Assembly: GCA_017615955.1 (NCBI GenBank)
Contig: JAFZZD010000349.1
Coordinates: 1-7,552 of the forward strand
Length of the DNA stretch: 7,552 bases
DNA from: Victivallales bacterium
GTDB taxonomy: Bacteria > Verrucomicrobiota > Lentisphaeria > Oligosphaerales > Oligosphaeraceae
Direction: 5' to 3'
Every line of letters begins with the position of its first letter. Positions within the stretch are counted from its first letter, which is position 1. Below are positions 1-6,852 of the stretch, piece after piece. The notes below the pieces were generated by a model that was not told where the DNA came from, did not search any database, and saw nothing but the letters and a program-made list of their open reading frames with translations. The position numbers and the translations under genes are program-made.

Positions 1-1666
1 GAGTTTTTTCATCCTTGTTTAATGAAAGGCGTGCCGTAATGGAAGCATTTCCTTTCAACTTTGTATTTGCAGTCAGATGAACTTCAGCATAACGATGATA
101 AGGATAGTTTCGTATCTTCAGGGAGCTTTTCTTTTCAGTGCGGAAACTGAAAACACGCCTGAATAGCTCAATGCCGAGACTGTTGCTTCCATTGACTACC
201 ATGGAGAAATCTCCCTCTGGCAGTTCAGGAGGCATGTACACGGCGTCAAGTTGGTCATTGAGACGGAACCGCCAGCAGTCCATTTCCCTGCCTGCCGCAT
301 CATGCAGGCGTGCCTGTATGCTAACCACTGGATCACGAGATTGTGTTACATGGAATGCCAGGCGGGGGCGTCCTAAAGCAAAATCCCCGATGTCCTCCAG
401 CCCCAATGCCTGGACTGTGCCAGTAAAGAGTAGTTCAGGGAATCCGTCTGGGTCAGGATAGCATGAGGCATTGGACTGGGACAGTGTCGCACCTACCCCT
501 GACGGGCGTCCAATGCTGAAACTTGCTTTCCATGTGCTGCCTGGGGACGGGACATCTTTGCAGTCCAGTGATGAGAATGGGATAAATCCAGCGGCCTGCC
601 ACGCGTCCACGCTCTTCCGCGCAGAAAAATGCCATGGCGGATTTGGCATCCAATCTGCGTTTTTGATATTGCCTGGCGGCTGAATGCCATCCATGCACGT
701 ACTGGCTGCGTTTCCGATAAACACATGCACAGGCCCCTTGCTTTTTGGCTGAATGCGGATTTCCAGGGCATCGTCACGCCAGACTGCTCCGTCATGTTTG
801 GTTTCCATTGCGCGTGGGGCGGCACCGTCTGCCGTTGGTATGTGTGCGGTGAAATAAATGCCATCGTCAGAATAGGCCAGGGCTAGTTTTGCCTGCTTCT
901 TTTCCAGGAGTCTTCCAGCATTGGAGAAGCCGCAAATGGCAACTCCATGATCCTTTAGGAGGGTGCTTATGTCCTCAAATGATGTGGCTTGGGATGGTGA
1001 CGCAAGTCTCGGCACGGAAATCCTCTCATTGCTCAGATTTCTGGAAACAACTTGAACATTTCCTATGCTACAATTGTTGGCAATGCCCCCAATTTGGCTT
1101 GCCCCTAGTGAAAAAGAGGCAATGGAAGCGGGAGCCGCCTCGCCGAACAATCCACGCCAGGACTTTGGCTGCGCTACGACCTGCCGACCATCAATATGTA
1201 TTAACACCTCTTTGCCGAATGCAAATGCGACCCTGTATGTCTTGCCTTTTTCAAATTGGAACTTGGCGGACGTGACAAAAAGAGCAGGCTTTCCCTTTTG
1301 AAATACTCCGAAGCAAATTGAGGTTCTTCCTCCGTTGATGGTCATGTAGCCTTGGGCAAAAATGTCCTTGCGCTCAATTGTAAACAATGTCTGGTTGCGC
1401 CAGGCAGGGTTTTCTTTTATAAGAGCACCATCTGATGGGTCGTAATTCAGTTGGAAGTCCATGCTGATGGAACCAGTCTCCGTATGTATCGCGGGATCCT
1501 TGAATACCACACGGCCTTTTGATGCGAAACTGAGTGCATTTTCCTTCTCTACCACGCCAGACGGAAGCTCCATTCCGGTCCAGTCGGGAATAAACTTCAA
1601 TTCCGCAGCCCATGCCGTTGCAAAACATAGTAGTAAAGTCAAAATAAATGCCGAATGTCTGGTCAT
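1..1666 (-). CDS. Secreted LamG-like plus CBM9-like domain protein, 3' end beyond the window
   Basis: Reading down from the ATG at 1666-1664, the frame stays open for 555 codons to the left edge with no stop, so this is the N-terminal part of a longer protein. Residues 1-20 (MTRHSAFILTLLLCFATAWA) form a clear signal peptide with a likely cut after Ala-Trp-Ala, so the product is exported. Residues about 40-205 look like a concanavalin/LamG-type beta-sandwich: alternating hydrophobic strands, a FTIERKD-type strand and HIDG at 157-160, typical of the strand-turn in this fold. Residues about 260-400 look like a CBM9-type sugar-binding domain: SDDGIYFTAHIP near 265, then WRDDALEIRI near 296, the usual W-x-D-D-x-x-E-I/L signature. 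Residues 400-555 are further beta-rich sequence without a recognised family. No catalytic domain is visible so far; one may lie beyond the edge. The ribosome binding site is weak (CGGA about 10 bases upstream). The start is divergent from, and only 14 bases from, the remains of a LacI-type regulator. The substrate is unknown. Confidence 0.88.
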   Translation of the reverse strand, partial: MTRHSAFILTLLLCFATAWAAELKFIPDWTGMELPSGVVEKENALSFASKGRVVFKDPAIHTETGSISMDFQLNYDPSDGALIKENPAWRNQTLFTIERKDIFAQGYMTINGGRTSICFGVFQKGKPALFVTSAKFQFEKGKTYRVAFAFGKEVLIHIDGRQVVAQPKSWRGLFGEAAPASIASFSLGASQIGGIANNCSIGNVQVVSRNLSNERISVPRLASPSQATSFEDISTLLKDHGVAICGFSNAGRLLEKKQAKLALAYSDDGIYFTAHIPTADGAAPRAMETKHDGAVWRDDALEIRIQPKSKGPVHVFIGNAASTCMDGIQPPGNIKNADWMPNPPWHFSARKSVDAWQAAGFIPFSSLDCKDVPSPGSTWKASFSIGRPSGVGATLSQSNASCYPDPDGFPELLFTGTVQALGLEDIGDFALGRPRLAFHVTQSRDPVVSIQARLHDAAGREMDCWRFRLNDQLDAVYMPPELPEGDFSMVVNGSNSLGIELFRRVFSFRTEKKSSLKIRNYPYHRYAEVHLTANTKLKGNASITARLSLNKDEKT

Positions 1667-2156
1667 GTCAAGTGTCCGATGTGAAAGGGTTTGTGATTTC
1701 AGATGTGGCTATGTAGGCAAAGAAGTCATAAAGTGGCACTATGTCAACTCGCACTTATTGCGAAAAAAGGCCGCTTGCAGAAGTCCTTCTATGCTTGGAT
1801 TGACGGTGCGTGCTCTTGAAGACTGTATCTTGTGGCACCAAGTTTTTTTGCATGGAATGGTGCGCACCCGTCTTCATGCGCTTCGTAAAATACCATATTG
1901 CTTGCTTAATTCAAGAGTGGATTTTAATTAGATGCACAGATGTACCATAACTTTTCAAAACAGCGGATTTTGGGAGAACTGGCTCCAGATCATCCCTTCT
2001 TTGTTTTTGGAGGACGAAACAAAGGTAGCATGGATTCCTTTTTTATACATGCATGCAATCAGTTTTTGCCAAGCCAAACAGATATTTGCCTCATTACGGC
2101 TGACAACACTGATGCCACCTGGAAATCATGGCAATTTAAAAAAGTTATGGGACAAC

Positions 2157-2187
2157 TGCGAAAAATAAAAGTCCATTCTTGCGAAAA
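2157..2187 (+). repeat. Two direct copies of TGCGAAAA at the operon promoter
   Basis: The 8-mer TGCGAAAA occurs at 2157-2164 and at 2180-2187, 23 bases apart (about two helical turns). The second copy overlaps the proposed -35 box. A third copy lies at 1759-1766, upstream of the divergent minus-strand gene. The spacing would suit binding of a protein dimer, but the motif is short and the role is inferred. Confidence 0.3.
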
Positions 2188-2207
2188 CACAAATTGTTTG
2201 GTACAAT
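2179..2207 (+). promoter_or_regulatory. Probable sigma70-type promoter of the pseudopilin-hydrolase operon
   Basis: TTGCGA (2179-2184, 4 of 6 matches to TTGACA) and TACAAT (2202-2207, 5 of 6 matches to TATAAT) are separated by exactly 17 bases. Transcription would begin near 2214, giving a leader of about 50 bases before the ATG at 2265. It lies inside the 3' part of the decayed regulator, in locally AT-rich sequence. This is a pattern match only. Confidence 0.5.
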
Positions 2208-2250
2208 ATGTAATTGAAAAGACTTATAGTTTTTAACATACCCATAAATC

Positions 2251-2256
2251 AAGGAG
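2251..2256 (+). promoter_or_regulatory. Ribosome binding site that sets the pseudopilin start
   Basis: AAGGAG lies 8 bases before the ATG at 2265. The frame is also open from an upstream ATG at 2214, but that one has no comparable site and would put 17 extra residues in front of the prepilin leader. This site therefore decides for 2265. Confidence 0.85.
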
Positions 2257-2264
2257 AATTGAAA

Positions 2265-3008
2265 ATGAAAAAGGCATTCACTCTGATTGAACTACTTGTC
2301 GTAATCGCAATTATCGCCATTCTTGCGGCAATGCTGCTGCCAGCACTCAGCAAGGCACGCTCAAAGGCAAGAACCATCTCCTGCGTCAACAACTTCAAGC
2401 AGATTTCAACTGCAACACTCATGTACACCAATGAAAACGACGACCAATACCCATATACAGTCGCCGTCAAGGACGATGCGACTGGCAATTATGTAGGCTA
2501 CTGGCAGAGGCTGCTTTATGTCTCACAGGTCCCATCCAGCGTGATTGTCTGCCCCGCATTCGAGGAACTTGAAGGCGACACCACCTCCACGCTGGGCATC
2601 AAGAAAATCGGAATTTTGGCGAAAATCACAGACTACTACAGCACGCTGTACTACTCCATGGTCGGGCACAACCACCTACTGTATAGGTCGGCAGCATCAC
2701 GCCCGATATCTGGAAAATGCATCATAATTAAGAACCCGTCAAGTTATGTCGTGAATGGCGAGACTTACAACGCAAAACTCATGAGGCGCGGATACATGAA
2801 CTGCAGCCAGGTCTTTGCCACAGGAGCAAATGACAGCGGCAACCTGGACCCACGCCACGACGGCGGCGTAAATATTCTCTTCGGCGATGGTCATGTGGAA
2901 ACCATCAGGACAAATCCAGCGCCTAACAAGCATGAGGCAAACGCCGACTACAACATATACAAGTCATCCTACTTCTCCAATAGCAAGATTTGGTGGGATG
3001 AATACTGA
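2265..3008 (+). CDS. Type II secretion/type IV pilin-like protein (DUF1559-like pseudopilin)
   Basis: This 247-residue protein begins [20 protein letters not shown]: a three-residue basic leader, Ala at the -1 position, Phe+1 and Glu+5, followed by a hydrophobic helix to about residue 28. It is the classic prepilin N-terminus, cut and methylated by a prepilin peptidase and held in the inner membrane before assembly. Ala replaces the more common Gly at -1. After the helix come a basic stretch (SKARSKAR) and [10 protein letters not shown], then a variable globular part. Near the end, [18 protein letters not shown] is the H-x-DG-type motif seen in the DUF1559-like proteins of Planctomycetes and Lentisphaerae. 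The C-terminus is aromatic and acidic (KIWWDEY). These genomes carry many such genes, often beside secreted polysaccharide-degrading enzymes; the proposed role in display or secretion is inference. It lies 46 bases before the hydrolase-like gene with no terminator between them, so the two probably share a transcript. Confidence 0.93.
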   Translation: MKKAFTLIELLVVIAIIAILAAMLLPALSKARSKARTISCVNNFKQISTATLMYTNENDDQYPYTVAVKDDATGNYVGYWQRLLYVSQVPSSVIVCPAFEELEGDTTSTLGIKKIGILAKITDYYSTLYYSMVGHNHLLYRSAASRPISGKCIIIKNPSSYVVNGETYNAKLMRRGYMNCSQVFATGANDSGNLDPRHDGGVNILFGDGHVETIRTNPAPNKHEANADYNIYKSSYFSNSKIWWDEY

Positions 3009-3043
3009 TAAAAGGCAGTAATTGGCATGTAATGCACTCGGAA

Positions 3044-3048
3044 AAGGA
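3044..3048 (+). promoter_or_regulatory. Ribosome binding site that sets a GTG start for the hydrolase-like gene
   Basis: AAGGA lies 6 bases before the GTG at 3055. The alternative TTG at 3022 lacks a matching site and would add 11 non-hydrophobic residues ahead of the signal peptide. GTG 3055 directly gives a basic start (MKKHLY) followed by the hydrophobic core. Confidence 0.7.
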
Positions 3049-3054
3049 ATTATT

Positions 3055-6000
3055 GTGAAGAAACATCTATATCTGCTGCTGGTGGTCTTGAGTTGCGCAT
3101 TGTTAGCGGATAACAAGCCGGCCTTGAGAATCCTTCCCTATATTCCCGACCCTGGAATTACCATTGACGGCAGCATCCTTGACTGGGGGCATGTTCCCAA
3201 TGCCATGTTCTGGGACCATCTGGAGCAGGTTAAAATGGGTGCAGCCTCCTGGAAGGACAGCAGAAACCTGGGCGGCAAATTCATTGCCGGTTGGCGCGAG
3301 GAAGGACTGTATGCGATGGCATTGATCACGGATGACCTTTTCTTCACCAACCACAGTTCACGGGACAATTGGAAAAGCGACCATCTGGAACTCTACATCG
3401 ACTACGAGCCAGAACTGGAGCCAGGCAGGGACAGCCTGGGTGCAGGACAGGTTGCGCTGCTGGCGATGCCACCCGTGTTCGGGACACAGGGCAGCAATCC
3501 GCAACTGGTGCCCATCCATCCTGAAAATGCACAATTGCAGGGAAGCCTGATAGCCGCCGTGCGCACGGACAATGGCTATCTCATGGAGTTATTCCTGCCA
3601 GCCGCGCTTTTCGGCAAAAAACATCTCACTGAAAAAACATATTTCCGCTTTGAGGCGGCATTGAGCGACTGCGACGTACCTGATCCAACGCAGGAGCGCT
3701 TCATGATATTAAGCGAAGTTGCCTGGAGCCAATGCAAGCGCAGCCTGCTGGCGGATGCCGTGCTGGGCACCGCATCTGGACAAGGCGAAGCACCTGTCCG
3801 ATCCATTGCGCTCAATCCCTCATCCTTTGAAATCATCCCAGGCAAGTCCCAAATCATAGAATTTGACAAGCCAGAGATACCACAGGAAAAACAAGTTACA
3901 TTTCATTTCCGCGGCAGAACTGGGCTTTTCAACACGCACGGCAGGAGCTGCAACGGCTATGCCCAGAAGGCGATCCAGTTATTCTGCAATGGAAAGGCTG
4001 TGGAAGGCAAGCGCCTGCGGAACCGCCAAGCCAGTTCCACAAGGAAGAACGGCGGAAAATGGACATTCATCGCGCCGTCAGGAGTCATAACCCTGCCATA
4101 TTCCACTGACTTCGAAGCACCCAACAGGCATAGCTCATACGGCCTTGTTGACTGCAATGACATCTGCGCCTTTGACTTGGATGTAACAGACATGCTCCAG
4201 CCAGGCAAGAACACTATTGAAATAAAGGGTATTGACGATCCCAGCAAGGAGCGCAGCGCATACATCTTCGAACAAGTGCAGCTGCGTTTCATCGCAAAGC
4301 CTAAAGTCAAAGTCCGCAAGCCCGCACCAACAGGAGAATTGCCGCTCATCTCGCCAAAGCCCGTTCCCACAAAGGCAAACTACGCATGGCATGAGGACGC
4401 GGGCAAGCCGGATTGGTCTGTCACCGTTGACAATGAGACTTTCAGCGTGCAGCGCAGTTTCTCCACGCAGGACGGCAAACAGGTTACGGGCGACAACCAG
4501 TGGTTCACCGTCAAGCGCAGCATACGTCCTGGCATAGAGGCCATACATGTATCGGAGACAATTCGCAACAAAACAGACAAGCCACTGCCCATTCGCATGG
4601 AATACTATGTGGACTTCGGCAAACGCATGGTCACCGCCAGAGTCGGTGGCTACGAGCCATTCGGTCTGACTGGTGAAAACACCTGTGAACTGAATCCCAC
4701 CAGTTTCGGCAGCACTGGCAAGTCTGGCATTGGCATGATGCCCTGGAGCGATGCCTTCACCGTGCACATCAGCAACCGCGTTGGCAATGGCAGGTTAAGC
4801 ATCGCAGACGACAACCTGGTCATACCAGCAAACGCAGAGCATGTTGTGGAATATCTGGTGTTCCCAATTGCAGACGGCGATTTCTGGAGTTTCATCAACA
4901 GCGCAAGACGCGTATGCAAGACTAATTTCAAGATGGAGTACCTGCTGGGCGAGGTCAGCAACAGGGCGAACCCGCCAGGGGAAGTCACACTGAACCAGCT
5001 GAAGAACCTGTTCGATGTGAAGATGTCAAACTGCATGCACGGACACAACATGTGGCCCATGTACAAGAAGGCGAACGGCAAATACCAGTACGCCTGGGGC
5101 ACAGCCTGCCGCAAGATTGACCAGACTGGCAACAAGCTCATGTTCCAGCACATCAAGAATAACTATCCCCACGTCAAGTACGGCCTTTATTTCCACTGCT
5201 ATTTGGATCCATCGGACAATGCGCCCACCGACTATGCGGACTGCCAGATACTGAAGGCGGACGGGCAGCCCGCCCTGTATGGGCGTTTCGGTGAAATGTA
5301 CTGCCCTAGAAAGGGCACCGTTTACGCAGCCGAGCTGGAAAAGGTCATAAAAATGATTTTCGATGAATTGGAGTGCAACGCTATCTACTGGGATGAATTC
5401 GGCGTCTCCAATGCAAAATACAACTATGCGTCGCCCTGGGATGGAGTGTCTGGCGACATTGATTCAATGGGCAGGCTTGTTCGCCTCAAAAGCTCGGTGC
5501 GTCTGCTTAGCCTTCCCTGGCGCAAGGAAATGGTCTCATACATCAAGCAGAGAGGAGCCGCGCTATATACCAATGGCAGTTTCCTTCCGAAATACGCAGG
5601 CCAATTCCAAGCGGAGAACTTTGTGGAGACTGCGACTATTTCATTCTGCAATCAGACCTTGCTTCTGTCCCCAATCGCACTGGGCAACCATCTTAGCGAG
5701 CGCACTGAAATAGATTGCTACAACTGGATGCTGAACGCCCTGGACTTCGGCTGCCTGTATGCATACTACAGTGCAAAGATACTCTTTGACTACCCGACAT
5801 TGAGTGCGTATATGTTCCCTTCCACACCAATGGAGCTGCACAAGGGTTACATCATCTGCCAGGAGCGCATCATTACAAAGGCATCAGGCCTCTTCGGCTG
5901 GAATGACAAAGCAAAACATATAGTGCATGTCTTTGACGAGAATGGGCGCGAGGTGCATAACTTCAATGCCCCGCTCCGCACAATAAATGGCCGGACATGG

Positions 6001-6063
6001 ACAGAGCTGCGTCTGCCTGAAGACTATTCAGCCGCCATTCTGCATGAGGCAATTGGCAATTGA
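3055..6063 (+). CDS. Secreted multidomain glycoside-hydrolase-like protein with N-terminal CBM9-like domain
   Basis: This 1002-residue protein is exported: residues 1-18 (MKKHLYLLLVVLSCALLA) are a signal peptide. A Cys at 14 gives only a poor lipobox. Residues about 37-240 form a CBM9-like domain: ITIDGSILDW, GWREEGLYAMALITDD, then NWKSDHLELYID at 105-116. Residues about 258-415 are a jelly-roll region ending in FDLDVTDMLQPGKNTIEIKG (from 373), as in sugar-binding beta domains of hydrolases. Residues about 450-630 are a second beta-sandwich (VKRSIRPGIEAIHVSETIRN). Residues about 640-900 look like a TIM barrel: HGHNMWPM near 664, YGLYFHCYLD at 709-718, and IYWDEF at 777-782. Asp780 or Glu781 is the best candidate catalytic acid, and AENFVE at 853-858 a possible partner. 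The C-terminal part (FPSTPMELHKGYIICQERI, SGLFGW) is beta-rich. About 18 Cys in the mature part is high for an exported protein. I cannot assign a numbered glycosidase family, and the substrate is unknown. It follows the pseudopilin and is convergent with the next gene. Confidence 0.85.
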   Translation: MKKHLYLLLVVLSCALLADNKPALRILPYIPDPGITIDGSILDWGHVPNAMFWDHLEQVKMGAASWKDSRNLGGKFIAGWREEGLYAMALITDDLFFTNHSSRDNWKSDHLELYIDYEPELEPGRDSLGAGQVALLAMPPVFGTQGSNPQLVPIHPENAQLQGSLIAAVRTDNGYLMELFLPAALFGKKHLTEKTYFRFEAALSDCDVPDPTQERFMILSEVAWSQCKRSLLADAVLGTASGQGEAPVRSIALNPSSFEIIPGKSQIIEFDKPEIPQEKQVTFHFRGRTGLFNTHGRSCNGYAQKAIQLFCNGKAVEGKRLRNRQASSTRKNGGKWTFIAPSGVITLPYSTDFEAPNRHSSYGLVDCNDICAFDLDVTDMLQPGKNTIEIKGIDDPSKERSAYIFEQVQLRFIAKPKVKVRKPAPTGELPLISPKPVPTKANYAWHEDAGKPDWSVTVDNETFSVQRSFSTQDGKQVTGDNQWFTVKRSIRPGIEAIHVSETIRNKTDKPLPIRMEYYVDFGKRMVTARVGGYEPFGLTGENTCELNPTSFGSTGKSGIGMMPWSDAFTVHISNRVGNGRLSIADDNLVIPANAEHVVEYLVFPIADGDFWSFINSARRVCKTNFKMEYLLGEVSNRANPPGEVTLNQLKNLFDVKMSNCMHGHNMWPMYKKANGKYQYAWGTACRKIDQTGNKLMFQHIKNNYPHVKYGLYFHCYLDPSDNAPTDYADCQILKADGQPALYGRFGEMYCPRKGTVYAAELEKVIKMIFDELECNAIYWDEFGVSNAKYNYASPWDGVSGDIDSMGRLVRLKSSVRLLSLPWRKEMVSYIKQRGAALYTNGSFLPKYAGQFQAENFVETATISFCNQTLLLSPIALGNHLSERTEIDCYNWMLNALDFGCLYAYYSAKILFDYPTLSAYMFPSTPMELHKGYIICQERIITKASGLFGWNDKAKHIVHVFDENGREVHNFNAPLRTINGRTWTELRLPEDYSAAILHEAIGN

Positions 6064-6210
6064 TTCTGTGGACAGTTCTATGCGCGGGCGTTTTCGCTCA
6101 CGTTTAACATTAGTCGCTGAGTTTGCGGAAGGCATGCCACAGGAAAATCACGCATTCCTATGCAAATGAAAATCCATGAGAGCGGCGGCAACAGAGAGTA
6201 TTTGAGTTGT

Positions 6211-6852
6211 TTATTGCTCTGAACGCTGCTTGACGAGTTCTTCCATCTCCTCCTTGCTGATTTCCTCGATGCGCACATTGTCGAAATAGCAGATGCCAAC
6301 GGGCCAATACACGTAGATTCTGACCTTCATAAGCTCGGTGTTGGGTGACTTTGCCGTGGGATTGAAGCCGATGGAGAAGGTCTGCCACTGCTTTTCATCC
6401 AGCGGCTCCGCGTGCAGCCTGGTCTGGTAGCTGTCGATTAGCACATCGCGCCTGGGGTGCTTGCGGAAACCCTTGATCCAAACGAATGGCTTGGAATTGC
6501 CTTTTACGTCTATGGTCAGCTTGTAGTTCTGCCCTGGCTTGACCGCGATCAGCTCTGAATCGTACTGCACACCTTCGTTGCCGCCAATGGAGGAATAGAA
6601 GGGTGCCTTGGCCAGGATGGGGGCAGGGGGTGTGGCTTCTGGATTGCTTTTGAGTTCCTTGAGAAAATCCAGCACCTGTTGGCGGTCAAGGCGCGAATCC
6701 AGTTTCACCACATTGCCGCGTCCTTCCTCCTGCACAATGAATGTGGTAAGGCCATTGGGACGCTCCCAGTTCAATGGAGACTTGCCCCCTTGGTCGAAGT
6801 TGCCGTTGGGCAGCAGGTTCATTGCCGCCAGTAAAAAAGCAAATATCATCAT
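6211..6852 (-). CDS. Small exported CBM4/9-like jelly-roll protein
   Basis: This 213-residue protein starts at ATG 6852-6850; a second ATG follows at once. A short hydrophobic stretch (MMIFAFLLAAM) lacks a basic start, so it is a weak but possible signal peptide. Then NLLPNGNFDQG at 12-22 and LNWERPNG are the usual opening of the carbohydrate-binding CBM_4_9-type fold, and ICYFDNVRIEE near 187-197 is its usual closing strand. Between them are typical strands: YDSELIAVKPGQNYKLTIDVKG and KPFVWIKGF, then QWQTFSIGFNP. Residues 200-213 are a charged helix (KEEMEELVKQRSEQ). No catalytic domain is present, so a binding or accessory role in the envelope is inferred. Its start overlaps the stop of the upstream gene by four bases (ATGA, 6852-6849), so the two should be translationally coupled. 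It is convergent with the hydrolase-like gene across a 147-base gap with no clear terminator. Confidence 0.85.
   Translation of the reverse strand: MMIFAFLLAAMNLLPNGNFDQGGKSPLNWERPNGLTTFIVQEEGRGNVVKLDSRLDRQQVLDFLKELKSNPEATPPAPILAKAPFYSSIGGNEGVQYDSELIAVKPGQNYKLTIDVKGNSKPFVWIKGFRKHPRRDVLIDSYQTRLHAEPLDEKQWQTFSIGFNPTAKSPNTELMKVRIYVYWPVGICYFDNVRIEEISKEEMEELVKQRSEQ

Larger units (their letters stand above)
1681..2236 (+). pseudogene. Remains of a LacI/GalR-family transcriptional regulator
   Basis: No intact gene fills this stretch of nearly 600 bases between divergent genes, but three frames in turn carry LacI-like pieces. From GTG 1681 the first frame reads MKGFVISDVAM, stop (1714-1716), AKKS, stop (1729-1731). 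This matches the N-terminal helix-turn-helix pattern of LacI proteins (M-K-x-V-T-I-x-D-V-A-x-x-A-x-x-S). Another frame, 1815-1928, reads LEDCILWHQ then LRKIPYCLLNSRVDFN before a stop at 1929, like the family's 'vDGiil ... lr-x-IPvVllnrrvd' core. A third frame, from about 1967 to the stop at 2234-2236, reads HPFFVFGGRN, HACNQFLP, TDICLITADNTD and CLVQYVIEK. From VF (2003) to DN (2107) it spans 35 residues, the same ungapped spacing I recall for 'tavFaaND ... vPeDvsvvGfDD' in LacI proteins. About 180 codons remain against the usual 330 or so, so there are deletions as well as frameshifts. The match is by eye from remembered family patterns. The remnant ends 28 bases before the pseudopilin start, as an operon's first gene might. 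Confidence 0.5.

Noticed and set aside
138..1300. Plus-strand open stretches across the left part of the window
   Set aside because: They are antisense to the continuous minus-strand frame, which has a signal peptide and recognisable domains; the plus-strand products have no family character.
1719..1747. TTGACA on the minus strand (1747-1742) as the -35 box of the LamG/CBM9 gene
   Set aside because: The -35 hexamer is perfect, but at a 16-18 base spacing there is no acceptable -10 box (TTCTTT at 17). A promoter nearby is plausible but not supported enough to list.
1932..2168. A 78-codon plus-strand open frame as a small gene
   Set aside because: The overlapping frame carries the LacI-like C-lobe pattern, while this one has no family character and no ribosome binding site.
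3068..3108. Lipoprotein signal on the hydrolase-like protein (Cys 14, VLSC)
   Set aside because: Leu at -2 fits the lipobox poorly, and the hydrophobic core continues past the Cys to a normal signal-peptide end at LLA.
4135..4767. A 210-codon minus-strand open frame inside the hydrolase-like gene
   Set aside because: It lies fully antisense within a well-supported exported protein and has no recognisable domain or good start signal.
6086..6099. Short hairpin GGGCG-TTTT-CGCTC as a terminator between the convergent genes
   Set aside because: The stem is five pairs with one G-T wobble and no T-run follows on either strand.
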